Source of the DNA: Ornithomonoglobus_A sp034090805
Lineage (GTDB): Bacteria; Bacillota; Clostridia; UBA1381
DNA length: 18,011 nt
Assembly: GCA_034090805.1 (NCBI GenBank)
Contig: JAXDRV010000003.1
Coordinates: forward strand, 1-18,011
Direction of reading: 5' to 3'
The notes under the pieces: model-generated
The model's input: the letters and a program-made list of their open reading frames with translations, nothing else
The model's database searches: none
What the model was told of the DNA's origin: nothing
Made by a program: the position numbers and the translations under genes
Shown here: positions 7,226-15,340 of the stretch, in pieces
How positions within the stretch are numbered: the stretch's first letter is position 1
Layout of the letters: each line of letters begins with the position of its first letter

Positions 7226-8551
7226 TTATCCCTTGACACGCAGATGCTTCGGGAAATGATTTTTCAAAATCCCCTGTGACGCTTTCCCCCAGCCTATCGG
7301 AAATCCGTCCGCGAGAACGGCGGTATATCCCTTTTCACCGCACGGTATTACATCGCCGCCGAGATATTTTTTCATCTCTGCGCTTTCCGCCGGCAAATTA
7401 ACGCTCCTTTTAAAATCCTTCGCCGAAAGCGCAAGCGCCAAAGCGTGCGACGGCTCAAATCTGTTCTTTTTGCACTCGCCCAAAAGCAGTCCCGCACGCA
7501 GAACCTTAAGCTTATCTATGTCAATCCCCTCCGGCAAAAGATACAGTCTGCTGCCGAAAAGACACATATCTCCGTCAAGCCGTATATTTAAGCTGTCCTT
7601 TTCAAATTCACGATACAACCGCACCGCCTCGGACGGCGGCTGTGTTTTTATGCTCTGCCTTTGACCGCATTCTCCGAACGTTTTTTGAAACAATGCGGCA
7701 AAATGCCCCTCGCCCTCGCTGCGGTGAGGAAATATTCTTACCGCCTTCGGCATATTTATCCCCGCCGAAACTCCCTCAAGCGAAATCCCGACAGGCTCCA
7801 GTCCCAAGGTATTTATTAAATAATCCGCATTTTCCTCGTTTTCCTCCGCCGCAAACGTGCAGGTCGAATAAACGAGCATACCGCCCTTTTTCAGCATTTT
7901 AACGGCGCACTCAAGTATTTTTCGCTGACGCTCTGCGCATGAGCGCACGTGTTCAACGCTCCATTCCTCCGCCGCCTGAGGCTCTTTTCTGAACATTCCC
8001 TCTCCGCTGCACGGTGCGTCAACGATTATTTTATCAAAAAACGACGGGAATTTCTCCGCAAGGCGAGCCGGGTTTTCGTTCATGACAACAGCATTTTTAA
8101 TTCCCATTCTCTCGATATTTTCCGACAGCACCTCGGCACGCTTGCGTATAATCTCATTCGCCGCCAAAAGTCCCGTACCCTTAAGCTTTGCCGCCGCCTG
8201 CGTTGCCTTGCCGCCCGGTGCGGCGCACAAATCAAGAACAAAATCCCCCTCCTCTATCGGCAGACATTCCGCCGCAGTCATTGCCGATGGCTCCTGAAAA
8301 TAGAAAAGCCCTGCCAAATGATACGGGTGATTTCCCGATATTTTCGACTTATCCGCATAAAATCCGTCCGCACACCAGGGAATCTGCCTCATTTTGCCGA
8401 ATTTTTCAAATATTTTATCACGTGCGCCGTCCTTCAGCGCATTTATGCGCAGTCCCGTATAAATCGGCGCAGACTCGTGCGCTTTTTCAAATTTTTCGTA
8501 TTCATCTCCGAGCATTGCCCGCATTCTTTCCTTAAAATCCGCCGGCAGCAT
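7226..8551 (-). CDS. RsmB/NOP-family (RsmF-like) RNA cytosine-C5 methyltransferase
   Basis: A 441-residue SAM-dependent m5C methyltransferase, probably acting on rRNA. The SAM-binding motif DLCAAPGGK is at 107-115, and the motif IV DAPCSGEGMFRK (178-189) and motif VI YSTCTF (228-233) carry the two family cysteines C181 and C231; by family knowledge the motif VI cysteine attacks the cytosine and the motif IV cysteine releases the product. The ~130-residue C-terminal extension (after about 300) matches the RsmF-type tail. The exact target base cannot be read from sequence, so no symbol is assigned. ATG at 8551 follows a Shine-Dalgarno (AAGGATAAGGAT) lying in the last codons of the upstream phosphoesterase gene, with a 4-bp gap, so the two are co-translated. 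Confidence 0.93.
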   Translation of the reverse strand: MLPADFKERMRAMLGDEYEKFEKAHESAPIYTGLRINALKDGARDKIFEKFGKMRQIPWCADGFYADKSKISGNHPYHLAGLFYFQEPSAMTAAECLPIEEGDFVLDLCAAPGGKATQAAAKLKGTGLLAANEIIRKRAEVLSENIERMGIKNAVVMNENPARLAEKFPSFFDKIIVDAPCSGEGMFRKEPQAAEEWSVEHVRSCAERQRKILECAVKMLKKGGMLVYSTCTFAAEENEENADYLINTLGLEPVGISLEGVSAGINMPKAVRIFPHRSEGEGHFAALFQKTFGECGQRQSIKTQPPSEAVRLYREFEKDSLNIRLDGDMCLFGSRLYLLPEGIDIDKLKVLRAGLLLGECKKNRFEPSHALALALSAKDFKRSVNLPAESAEMKKYLGGDVIPCGEKGYTAVLADGFPIGWGKASQGILKNHFPKHLRVKG

Positions 8552-8555
8552 ATCC

Positions 8556-9038
8556 TTATCCTTCCATCATATCGACTCTTACACTGCCGTTTTCCAAGGT
8601 CGCAACGGCATACGTTCTGCCGTAACGCATACTGCCCGGATTTACCACAGTGAATTTTCCGTCCGTATCAAGATACGGTATGTGCGTATGACCGAACACC
8701 GCCAAAGCCGCGCCCGCCTCCTTTGCACGTTTTACAAGAGATCTGTAATTGCTTTCATATTTTACATCATACATATGCCCGTGAGTGACAAAAATCCTCA
8801 CTCCCTCAATCTCGCACACAAGCTCATTCGGCGTCTGCGAAAAAAAATCACAATTGCCCCTGACGCTGTACACCGGTATATTCGGAAATGCACCGCTTAT
8901 ATCACGTGCATCGTTTTCACAGTCGCCCGCATGAATAATTCCTCCAACCGAATCCGCATCACGCAGAATATCAAGGCATCTGCCTACACCGCCGTGCGTA
9001 TCCGAAAAAATATATATTTTTTTCATAATTATGACCAT
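8556..9038 (-). CDS. YfcE/MJ0936-family metallophosphoesterase
   Basis: A 160-residue calcineurin-like phosphodiesterase of the small YfcE class. All metal-binding motifs are present: SDTHG (12-16), HAGD (36-39), GNCD (61-64), THGH (85-88) and GHTH (116-119), so it should be active, with a two-metal site; the natural substrate of the family is uncertain. The start at 9038 has a GAAGGGAG only three bases away. An internal ATG at 9026 gives the more typical N-terminus MKKIYIFSDTHG but lies 15 bases from the same Shine-Dalgarno, so the true start is undecided between the two. It is the first gene of a two-gene operon with the methyltransferase. Confidence 0.92.
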   Translation of the reverse strand: MVIIMKKIYIFSDTHGGVGRCLDILRDADSVGGIIHAGDCENDARDISGAFPNIPVYSVRGNCDFFSQTPNELVCEIEGVRIFVTHGHMYDVKYESNYRSLVKRAKEAGAALAVFGHTHIPYLDTDGKFTVVNPGSMRYGRTYAVATLENGSVRVDMMEG

Positions 9039-9077
9039 TAACTCCCTTCATAAAACCGAGTTTTATTTAATATACTG

Positions 9078-9106
9078 ATTTTATCACATATGTCGTATTT
9101 TGTCAA
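9078..9106 (-). promoter_or_regulatory. SigA-type promoter of the phosphoesterase-methyltransferase operon
   Basis: The leftward strand has a perfect TTGACA (9101-9106), a 17-bp spacer and TAAAAT (9078-9083) preceded by TGA, an extended -10. Its -35 box coincides with a 0A-box-like sequence (TTTGTCAAA, 9099-9107), so Spo0A~P bound there for spoIIE could repress this promoter. Confidence 0.8.
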
Positions 9107-9166
9107 AAACTTTTTATATCCCGCACCCTTGTTTCGACAGCATTTTCATTTCAATAGTGATACAAT
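9091..9166 (+). promoter_or_regulatory. Spo0A-type promoter of spoIIE with 0A boxes
   Basis: A perfect 0A box (TGTCGAA read on the minus strand, 9133-9139) stands where a -35 should be. The -10 TACAAT (9161-9166) is 21 bp further on and is preceded by TGA. Long 21-22 bp spacing with a 0A box at the -35 is the known layout of Spo0A~P-activated SigA promoters such as spoIIE and spoIIG of Bacillus subtilis. Two more box-like sites lie upstream: TGTCAAA (9101-9107) and TGTCGTA (9091-9097), exactly one helical turn apart. Confidence 0.75.
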
Positions 9167-9206
9167 AATTGGGAAAATATGTAAATAATCAAAGGAGAAA
9201 ATAAAA

Positions 9207-11468
9207 ATGGCAAAACCAATCATTAACACAAGCGCACCCTTGCTGCGTGCACCGTCAAAATCGGACATACTCCCGTCCGTTTTACTTCTGCTCACAAGCA
9301 GGGCGGCGGTACTCGGAGGATTTCCGTTCGGAGCGGCGTTTTTTGCTGCTTGCTTTGACAAAAGCACGGCATATTTAGGGATAACAGTAATGTATCTGGG
9401 ACTTTTCAGCACAGGCTCGGCAAGTCTTGCGGTAAAATACATGATGGCAGCGCTGATGTACTGGCTTTTCATCAATCTTTACCGCCGCAGTTCACGTGCG
9501 ATTGAGGCGGTCATATGCGGAGGTGCGCTGATGCTGAGCGGACTTTCCACCATGCTTTACAGCTTTTCGGGAGCGTATGATATTTTTATGCTGTTTATCG
9601 AAAGCTGCATATGCGGAGTTATGTACGCTGTTTTTTCATTGTCCAAAAATGCGGCTCTCCATTACAAAAGCCCAAAAGCCGTAACGCAGGAGGAGCTGCT
9701 GAGCATTTCCGCTGCCGTAGGCGTATTTATACTCGGTCTTGGCAAAACGCAGCTGCCGTTCGGTATAAGCATTGCCAATATTCTTGCGGTTTATGCGGTG
9801 TTGACCGCCGCTTTAAATTCGGAAATATCGGGAGCGGCAATGTCGGGACTTACGATAGGCTTCATAACCGGCGGTGACGGAGCTGTGGCGATGATGGGAG
9901 CGTGCGGAATAAGTGCCGTATTCGGCGGATTTTTGCGGAGTATGGGAAAAATCGGTGTATCACTGGGATTTTTGGGCGGTGCGTGTGCGGTACTGCTTTT
10001 GGGCGGTGCGCAGCTGCCCTACAGCATTTGGGACGTGCTTATCGGAGCGGCATTATTTTCGCTCACGCCTAAATTTATCCATGCAAAGATAGGAGCGGTA
10101 TTCGGCACGGAGCGGCGCATTGAGGAGGTCAAGGACGGCGACAGATTAAGGGCATACATTTCGGACAGGCTTTCGCATTTTGCGGAGGTGTTCGGCAGTC
10201 TGGAAAAGGCGTTTGCCGTCGGAACGGACAGGCTATCAAGGCTTTCAGAGCCATCGGCGGAGGATATTTATGCGGAAACGGCGGGGAGAGTGTGCATGAG
10301 CTGTGCCCGCTGCTCAAAATGCTGGGACAAGGAGCCGGAGAAAACGGTGAAGGGAATGTCGGAGCTTCTTGACGCAATGCAGCGAAAGGGCGAGATCAGC
10401 ATAAGCTCGATGCCGCTTGCGTTCCGTGAAAAATGCCTTCGTCCGGAGCATATGATCCTTGAGCTGGGTCATGTGTATGAACTGTTCCGCCTTAAGCTTG
10501 CACAGACGGGCGAAAGGCTTGAGGAGCGTGAGTCTGCGGCGGCGCAGTACCGTGAAACGGCGGCGGTTTTTGCGGAGCTTGCGCATGAGCTTGAGGACGA
10601 TTTTGAATTTTGCACGGAGCTTGAGGAGGAGGCGGTGCGTGCGTTTGACCGCATAGGAATAACCGTCTTTGAGATAAGCATCTGCGAGGGCAGCCGAACG
10701 GAGGCATATTTACGGATAAGCGACAGCGGCAGAATCGGCGAGGCAGAGGGGATACTTTCAGAGATAACGGGAGTGAATATGGGCTTTGACCGTGACGAGG
10801 GCGGAGGAATGTTTTTCGTTTCACGTCCGAGGTTCAGCGTTGACACGGGTGTGAAGCAGCTTTCAAAGGAGGAAAGCTGCGGAGATACCGTCAGCGTTTT
10901 CGGAACGGATAAGTACAAGCTTTTCTGCATCATCTGCGACGGCATGGGAACGGGCGGCAAGGCGGCGGAAAAAAGTGCGGTAGCCGCCGGTATGCTGCGT
11001 GAGTTCCTTGAGGCGGGTTTCGGCACAAAGACGGCGGTGGAGCTTGTCAATTCATCAATGTGCCGCAGTGCGGACGACGAATATTTTACAACGCTCGACC
11101 TGCTCTGCGTTGATTTAATGAACGGCTCGGCGGAATTTTACAAAATAGGCTCTGCGCAGTCATTTATGTACCGTCACGGGAAAACGGAAACGCTCTTTTC
11201 CGCTGCGTTTCCGATAGGAATCTCGGCGCATACGGAGGTGCTGCCGCAGTCAAGGCGGCTTGAGGACGGGGACGTGCTTGTACTTGCGTCCGACGGAATA
11301 ACGGAAGCCGGCGAAAGGCGCAGTGAGTGGCTGAAAAATCAGATCAAAACTCCGCACCTGTCAATGCAGTCGATGGCGGAGGAGATAACGGCGAGAGCAC
11401 TCGAAAAAAACGGTGGCGAAATCAAGGACGATATGAGCGTTATTGCTCTTAAGATAACCGAAAACTGA
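9207..11468 (+). CDS. spoIIE: Stage II sporulation protein E (PP2C phosphatase)
   Basis: A 753-residue membrane phosphatase that dephosphorylates SpoIIAA and so switches on SigF in the forespore; in Bacillus it also joins FtsZ at the polar septum. The first about 290 residues form a block of around ten membrane helices, followed by a charged regulatory region (about 300-540) and a PP2C domain (about 550-753) with the catalytic acidic motifs SCGD (557-560), DGMGTG (578-583), SDG (695-697) and KDDMSV (740-745). Four cysteines spaced C-x2-C-x2-C-x2-C lie at 363-372, just after the membrane block. The ATG follows AAAGGAG with a 9-base gap. It has its own Spo0A-type promoter and terminator, so it is monocistronic. 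Confidence 0.96.
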   Translation: MAKPIINTSAPLLRAPSKSDILPSVLLLLTSRAAVLGGFPFGAAFFAACFDKSTAYLGITVMYLGLFSTGSASLAVKYMMAALMYWLFINLYRRSSRAIEAVICGGALMLSGLSTMLYSFSGAYDIFMLFIESCICGVMYAVFSLSKNAALHYKSPKAVTQEELLSISAAVGVFILGLGKTQLPFGISIANILAVYAVLTAALNSEISGAAMSGLTIGFITGGDGAVAMMGACGISAVFGGFLRSMGKIGVSLGFLGGACAVLLLGGAQLPYSIWDVLIGAALFSLTPKFIHAKIGAVFGTERRIEEVKDGDRLRAYISDRLSHFAEVFGSLEKAFAVGTDRLSRLSEPSAEDIYAETAGRVCMSCARCSKCWDKEPEKTVKGMSELLDAMQRKGEISISSMPLAFREKCLRPEHMILELGHVYELFRLKLAQTGERLEERESAAAQYRETAAVFAELAHELEDDFEFCTELEEEAVRAFDRIGITVFEISICEGSRTEAYLRISDSGRIGEAEGILSEITGVNMGFDRDEGGGMFFVSRPRFSVDTGVKQLSKEESCGDTVSVFGTDKYKLFCIICDGMGTGGKAAEKSAVAAGMLREFLEAGFGTKTAVELVNSSMCRSADDEYFTTLDLLCVDLMNGSAEFYKIGSAQSFMYRHGKTETLFSAAFPIGISAHTEVLPQSRRLEDGDVLVLASDGITEAGERRSEWLKNQIKTPHLSMQSMAEEITARALEKNGGEIKDDMSVIALKITEN

Positions 11469-11477
11469 AATACACAG

Positions 11478-11507
11478 CCGAGGGAACGGTGCGCCCTCGG
11501 TTTTTTT
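11478..11507 (+). terminator. Intrinsic terminator of spoIIE
   Basis: CCGAGGG (11478-11484) pairs perfectly with CCCTCGG (11494-11500) around a nine-base loop and is followed by seven T (11501-11507). It lies 10 bases after the stop codon. Confidence 0.92.
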
Positions 11508-11548
11508 GTTTATATATACAAAAGTTTGCTTTTTCCCCGTATTTTCCA

Positions 11549-11577
11549 TTGACATAAGGGAAAATATATACTATAAT
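11549..11577 (+). promoter_or_regulatory. Consensus SigA-type promoter of the division-gene operon
   Basis: Perfect TTGACA (11549-11554), 17-bp spacer, perfect TATAAT (11572-11577). It drives the phosphoribosyltransferase gene and, since I see no later terminator before 17823, probably the whole rightward operon. Confidence 0.88.
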
Positions 11578-11588
11578 AATAGTATATA
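11565..11588. repeat. Inverted repeat over the -10 box, possible operator
   Basis: Perfect 10-bp arms (11565-11574 and 11579-11588), TATATACTAT and its complement, surround AATA and cover the -10 box and the likely start point. The position suits a repressor site or an RNA 5'-end stem. The sequence is AT-only apart from one C and one G, so chance is possible. Confidence 0.45.
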
Positions 11589-11617
11589 ACCTACGAAAAG
11601 AAACGGAGAATTACACA

Positions 11618-12169
11618 ATGCAATCTTATAAAATGAAAATTGCCGGTATTGAGAGGGAGCTGCCGATGTTTCCGATAAACGATAAATTGCAGATAGCTGC
11701 GTTTATCATGTTCGGCGATGTTGAAATAACGGTTGCGGCAGCGGCCGCGCTTGCCGAAAAGGCTCCCGAATTTGACATAATCGTAACTGCCGAGTCAAAG
11801 GGAATACCCCTTGCCTACGAGCTTGCGAGAATTTCCGGCAAGGAGTACATAGTTGCAAGAAAAGCACCCAAGCTGTACATGAGCGGAATAGTTACCGCTG
11901 TTGTTGACTCAATCACGACGGCAGGCTCACAGTCACTCTGCCTCGGCTCGTCCGATGCGGATAAGCTCAGCGGCAAGCGTGTGCTTATTGTTGACGATGT
12001 TATAAGCACCGGCGAATCACTCGCCGCTCTCGAAAAGCTCATCAACACCTGCGGCGGAAATATCTGCGGCAGCATGGCGGTGCTTGCAGAGGGTGATGCG
12101 GCTGACAGAGAGGATATTATATTCCTCGAAAAGCTGCCGCTGTTCGACCACGACGGAAACCCCGTATAA
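11618..12169 (+). CDS. Phosphoribosyltransferase family protein (adenine/xanthine PRTase-like)
   Basis: A 183-residue type I phosphoribosyltransferase, which would join a purine base to PRPP in base salvage. The PRPP-binding signature VLIVDDVISTGESL is intact at 122-135, and ARKAPKLYM (80-88) resembles the purine PRTase arginine-lysine motif. The fold is that of the adenine PRTase group, but the base specificity cannot be read with confidence and a regulatory rather than enzymatic role is possible, so no symbol is given. The ATG follows GGAG with a 9-base gap. It is the first gene after the consensus promoter, and the patatin gene follows after 39 bases with its own Shine-Dalgarno. Confidence 0.88.
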   Translation: MQSYKMKIAGIERELPMFPINDKLQIAAFIMFGDVEITVAAAAALAEKAPEFDIIVTAESKGIPLAYELARISGKEYIVARKAPKLYMSGIVTAVVDSITTAGSQSLCLGSSDADKLSGKRVLIVDDVISTGESLAALEKLINTCGGNICGSMAVLAEGDAADREDIIFLEKLPLFDHDGNPV

Positions 12170-12208
12170 TTGCCGTTTGCCAGGGCTTGCTTTAAGGAGA
12201 TACGATAA

Positions 12209-13318
12209 ATGTCTTACGGACTTGTTTTTGCGGGCGGAGGTGTTCGCGGAGCATACCACATAGGTGTGTGGCGGGCGCTTAAGGAAATGAATATCGATAT
12301 ATGTGCCGTTTCCGGTGCGTCAATAGGCGCAATAAACGGCGCACTGTTCGTCCAAGGCGACCTAAAAACGGCTGAAGAGCTGTGGGAGCGGATTGCTCTT
12401 TCAGATATAGTTTCGCTGCCGCCCGATCTTGTCCCCGACGGGGATCTGTTCGGGATAAAGTCAATTCTTAAGGTTGCCAAAACCGCCTTTAAAAATTCGG
12501 GTCTTGATATGCGTCCTTTGGAGGAGCTTTTAACGAAAATTCTTGACGAGGAGCGTTTTCGCCGCTCGCCCGTTGATTTCGGACTGGTGACGTACTCGCT
12601 TACCGAAAAAAAGCTTGTTGCTCTTTACAAGGACGATATTCCCGACGGCAGTCTTATTCCGTATCTTATGGCGGCGGCGTGTCTACCGGGCTTCAAAATC
12701 CGTGAAATCGACAGCGAAAGATTAATAGACGCCGGAATGGCGGACAATATGCCCGTTGACATGATGATTAAAAAGGGAATCGATGATATTATAACCGTCA
12801 ACGTCAAGGGAATAGGCGTATACCGTGATTTTAACACCGCCGGGAGGAATATTATTCCTATCGAATGTCACCGTCCGCACACAGGGATGATGGATTTTGA
12901 CCGAGGCGGTATAAAAGACAGCATCGCCGAAGGGTATCTTGACTGCAAGCGTGCTTTTGGGCAGCTTTTCGGACGGGAGTTTTATTTTAACATCTCCGAA
13001 TACGCATATGTCAGGTCAAAATACAGCAAATCGGTGATAGACGGGATTCAATGGGCGGCATATGTTTTCGGAATAGATACTCTGCGTGAGTACAAATTCG
13101 AGGAGCTTGCAAAAAAGACTCTCGCCGCTTACCTTATATACGAGGGTATTGCCGATGAAGAAGCTGCCTCAGGGCTTGGCGACAAAGCAATAATAATGCG
13201 TCTTGCAAGATTGCTGGAAACGGAGGGCTATGACTTTGCAAAAAGCAAGCTCGATGTTTTGGGAAAAAATTACGAAGCGGCGTCTGCGCTCATTTATATG
13301 AAGAGAAAATCAATTTGA
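12209..13318 (+). CDS. Patatin-like phospholipase
   Basis: A 369-residue cytosolic serine acyl hydrolase. It has the oxyanion loop GGGVRG (9-14), the nucleophile elbow GASIG (36-40, S38 as nucleophile; the usual form is GTSAG) and the second catalytic residue D174 in DAG (174-176), so the Ser-Asp dyad is complete. No signal peptide or membrane helix is present, so it probably acts on the inner face of the membrane. Residues after about 280 form a C-terminal extension I do not recognise. The family cleaves phospholipid or other acyl esters; the substrate here is unknown. The ATG follows AAGGAGA with an 8-base gap. The next gene starts 38 bases after its stop. Confidence 0.93.
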   Translation: MSYGLVFAGGGVRGAYHIGVWRALKEMNIDICAVSGASIGAINGALFVQGDLKTAEELWERIALSDIVSLPPDLVPDGDLFGIKSILKVAKTAFKNSGLDMRPLEELLTKILDEERFRRSPVDFGLVTYSLTEKKLVALYKDDIPDGSLIPYLMAAACLPGFKIREIDSERLIDAGMADNMPVDMMIKKGIDDIITVNVKGIGVYRDFNTAGRNIIPIECHRPHTGMMDFDRGGIKDSIAEGYLDCKRAFGQLFGREFYFNISEYAYVRSKYSKSVIDGIQWAAYVFGIDTLREYKFEELAKKTLAAYLIYEGIADEEAASGLGDKAIIMRLARLLETEGYDFAKSKLDVLGKNYEAASALIYMKRKSI

Positions 13319-13356
13319 TCGTCCGCCTTAAGACGGACGGAGGGGCGTTAATTTTA

Positions 13357-14544
13357 ATGAAAAAAATTTTATTGGGGATTTTTATTGCCGCTGTGCTGTT
13401 TATTACGGTTTGGGGCATACATTACGTAGCCTCGCCCTTGAATACGGTGGAGGTAAACAGAGAAACCGTTGAGTATTTTGTAAACGACAAGCAGGCAATA
13501 ATTATCCGTGAGGAGCGTGTTTACACCTCCGAAACGGACGGTACCTTGTACCATCATACGACAGAAGGCTCCCGTGTCGCAAAAAATTCGCTTATTTCAA
13601 CCGTTTTCGGCGGCGAGATAAGCCGCGACAATCTAAACGAGCTGCGTACAATCGATAAAAAAATCGCTCATCGGCGTGAAAGACTGCGTGAATCGACAAT
13701 ATACCGTGCGGACGGCATCGACACCGAAAGCAAGATCGCCGGTATTATACGTGATATTACGCCGGAAACAGGTGCCGATGACGTTACCAAAATCGCCGAC
13801 TACAAGGAGGATATAAACAACCTCCGAGAGGGCGTTGAAATAACGGACGAGGATATTCTCCAGAGCCTTATCCTTGAAAAGGAGGCTGTCGAGAACAGAA
13901 TAAGCACAAGCAAAAAGGATATTGTTTCCGATATGTCGGGCATTTTCACCACGTACACCGACGGTCTTGAGGAGGCGCTCAGTCCGTCCGGCATAGAAAA
14001 TTATACCGTTGAATATATGCGTGAGCTTGCCGGAACGGAGGCAAGCAAGCTGTCGGAAAAATCCGTTGACGCAGGCAATCCCGTATGCAAGATTGTAAAC
14101 AACCACATATGGTATGCTGCGCTTGCCGTGCCGACAGATGAAGCAAAAAAACACAAAACCGGAGAGGAAGTTTCACTGCGGTTTAATTCGATCGCCGGGC
14201 AGACGGTGGCGGGAACTATTTACCGCATAAGCGAAACCGACGAAAACGGATTTACGCTTGTAACCGTTCGGTGTCCCGTATATTTTGAGGGTGCGTTTTC
14301 CTACCGCTGCGCCGATATTGATATGGTTTTTGAAAGCTATACCGGCTGCAAGCTGCCCGTTTACGCAATCCGCAGTGACGAAAACGGGCAGTATGTCATC
14401 GGCAGAACGGGAACAAACGAATACAAATGCTACTGCGAGATTCTCTACACCGATACGGAACAGGAATTTATCATAGTTGTTCCCACCGAAACGGCAGAGC
14501 ATAAGCTTGACAAAATGGAAAGAATCATAACCGCCGAGAGGTAG
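13357..14544 (+). CDS. HlyD-like membrane fusion protein of unknown role
   Basis: A 395-residue protein with one N-terminal membrane helix (about 4-24) and an outside body. Two barrel-sandwich half-motifs (about 58-84, with DGTLYHH and GSRVAKNSLIS, and about 191-250, with SDMSGIFTTYTDG and AGNPVCKI) flank a charged helical coiled coil (about 95-190), the layout of HlyD/periplasmic adaptor proteins. No ABC, RND or MFS transporter gene is next to it; its neighbours are division genes. The ATG at 13357 is preferred because the frame upstream has only a TTG; GGAGG lies 13 bases before it, rather far, and directly follows a CGTCCG/CGGACG hairpin (13320-13339). In Gram-positive cells it cannot reach an outer membrane, so a role in wall or septum biology is possible but inferred. 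Confidence 0.8.
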   Translation: MKKILLGIFIAAVLFITVWGIHYVASPLNTVEVNRETVEYFVNDKQAIIIREERVYTSETDGTLYHHTTEGSRVAKNSLISTVFGGEISRDNLNELRTIDKKIAHRRERLRESTIYRADGIDTESKIAGIIRDITPETGADDVTKIADYKEDINNLREGVEITDEDILQSLILEKEAVENRISTSKKDIVSDMSGIFTTYTDGLEEALSPSGIENYTVEYMRELAGTEASKLSEKSVDAGNPVCKIVNNHIWYAALAVPTDEAKKHKTGEEVSLRFNSIAGQTVAGTIYRISETDENGFTLVTVRCPVYFEGAFSYRCADIDMVFESYTGCKLPVYAIRSDENGQYVIGRTGTNEYKCYCEILYTDTEQEFIIVVPTETAEHKLDKMERIITAER

Positions 14545-14570
14545 GCTTTGATTTGAAAGGAGTTATAATT

Positions 14571-15269
14571 ATGGAGCTGCACAGCAACATTGACGATGTG
14601 GAAAGGCGCATAACCGCCGCCGCAGAAAAAAGCGGCAGGCGGCGTGAGGATATTACCCTCATCGCCGTAACAAAAACCCACGGCACGGACGTTATGAACG
14701 CAGCAATAGATTACGGCATTACCGACATAGGCGAAAACAAGCCTCAGGAAATCCGTGACAAATACGACAGCGTAAAGCCCGTCAGATGGCACATGATAGG
14801 CAATCTCCAGGCGAATAAAATAAAATACATCATCGATAAGGTCTGCCTTATCCACTCGGTCGACAGCATAAGGCTGATGGACGAGCTTGAAAAACAGGCG
14901 GCAAAACGAAATATATCCGTTGATATTCTTATCGAGGTCAATATCAGCGGCGAGGAATCAAAGGGCGGCGTCAGTCCCGACGGACTTGAGGAGCTGCTCC
15001 TCCATGCGGGCAGCTTAAGCTGCGTAAAGGTAAAGGGTCTTATGACTGTTGCACCGAAAACTTACGAAAATGTTACAAATTCTTTACATTTTAATAACAT
15101 GAATAAGCTTTTTATTGACATTAAGGCAAAAAAATATGATAATGTTAATATGGAGTATCTGTCCATGGGCATGAGCGGTGATTTTGAAACAGCAATCGAA
15201 TGCGGCTCAAACATGGTCAGAGTCGGAAGTGCAATATTCGGAAAGAGATATTACGACCTTGTAAATTAA
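14571..15269 (+). CDS. yggS: YggS-family PLP homeostasis protein (YlmE)
   Basis: A 232-residue single-domain TIM-barrel protein that binds pyridoxal 5'-phosphate and keeps its level and amino-acid pools in balance; no enzymatic reaction is established for the family. Seen are the PLP lysine K35 in AVTKTH, GENKPQE (54-60), WHMIGNLQANKIK (73-85), and the phosphate-binding tail SMGMSGDFETAIE (198-210) with VRVGSAIFG (216-224). The ATG at 14571 follows AAAGGAG with an 8-base gap; a TTG 18 bases upstream overlaps that site and is rejected. Lies directly before sepF, as in many Firmicutes. Confidence 0.95.
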   Translation: MELHSNIDDVERRITAAAEKSGRRREDITLIAVTKTHGTDVMNAAIDYGITDIGENKPQEIRDKYDSVKPVRWHMIGNLQANKIKYIIDKVCLIHSVDSIRLMDELEKQAAKRNISVDILIEVNISGEESKGGVSPDGLEELLLHAGSLSCVKVKGLMTVAPKTYENVTNSLHFNNMNKLFIDIKAKKYDNVNMEYLSMGMSGDFETAIECGSNMVRVGSAIFGKRYYDLVN

Positions 15270-15340
15270 TACGGCCGTTCGGACGTTCGCAGCCGGCGGT
15301 GCAAACTTTAAATCTTGCGGACAGAAAGGTAAGAATCAGA

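Noticed and set aside
7949..8653. 234-codon rightward frame opposite the methyltransferase and phosphoesterase genes
   Set aside because: Antisense to two clearly conserved genes; Arg/Cys/Phe-rich shadow composition and no signals.
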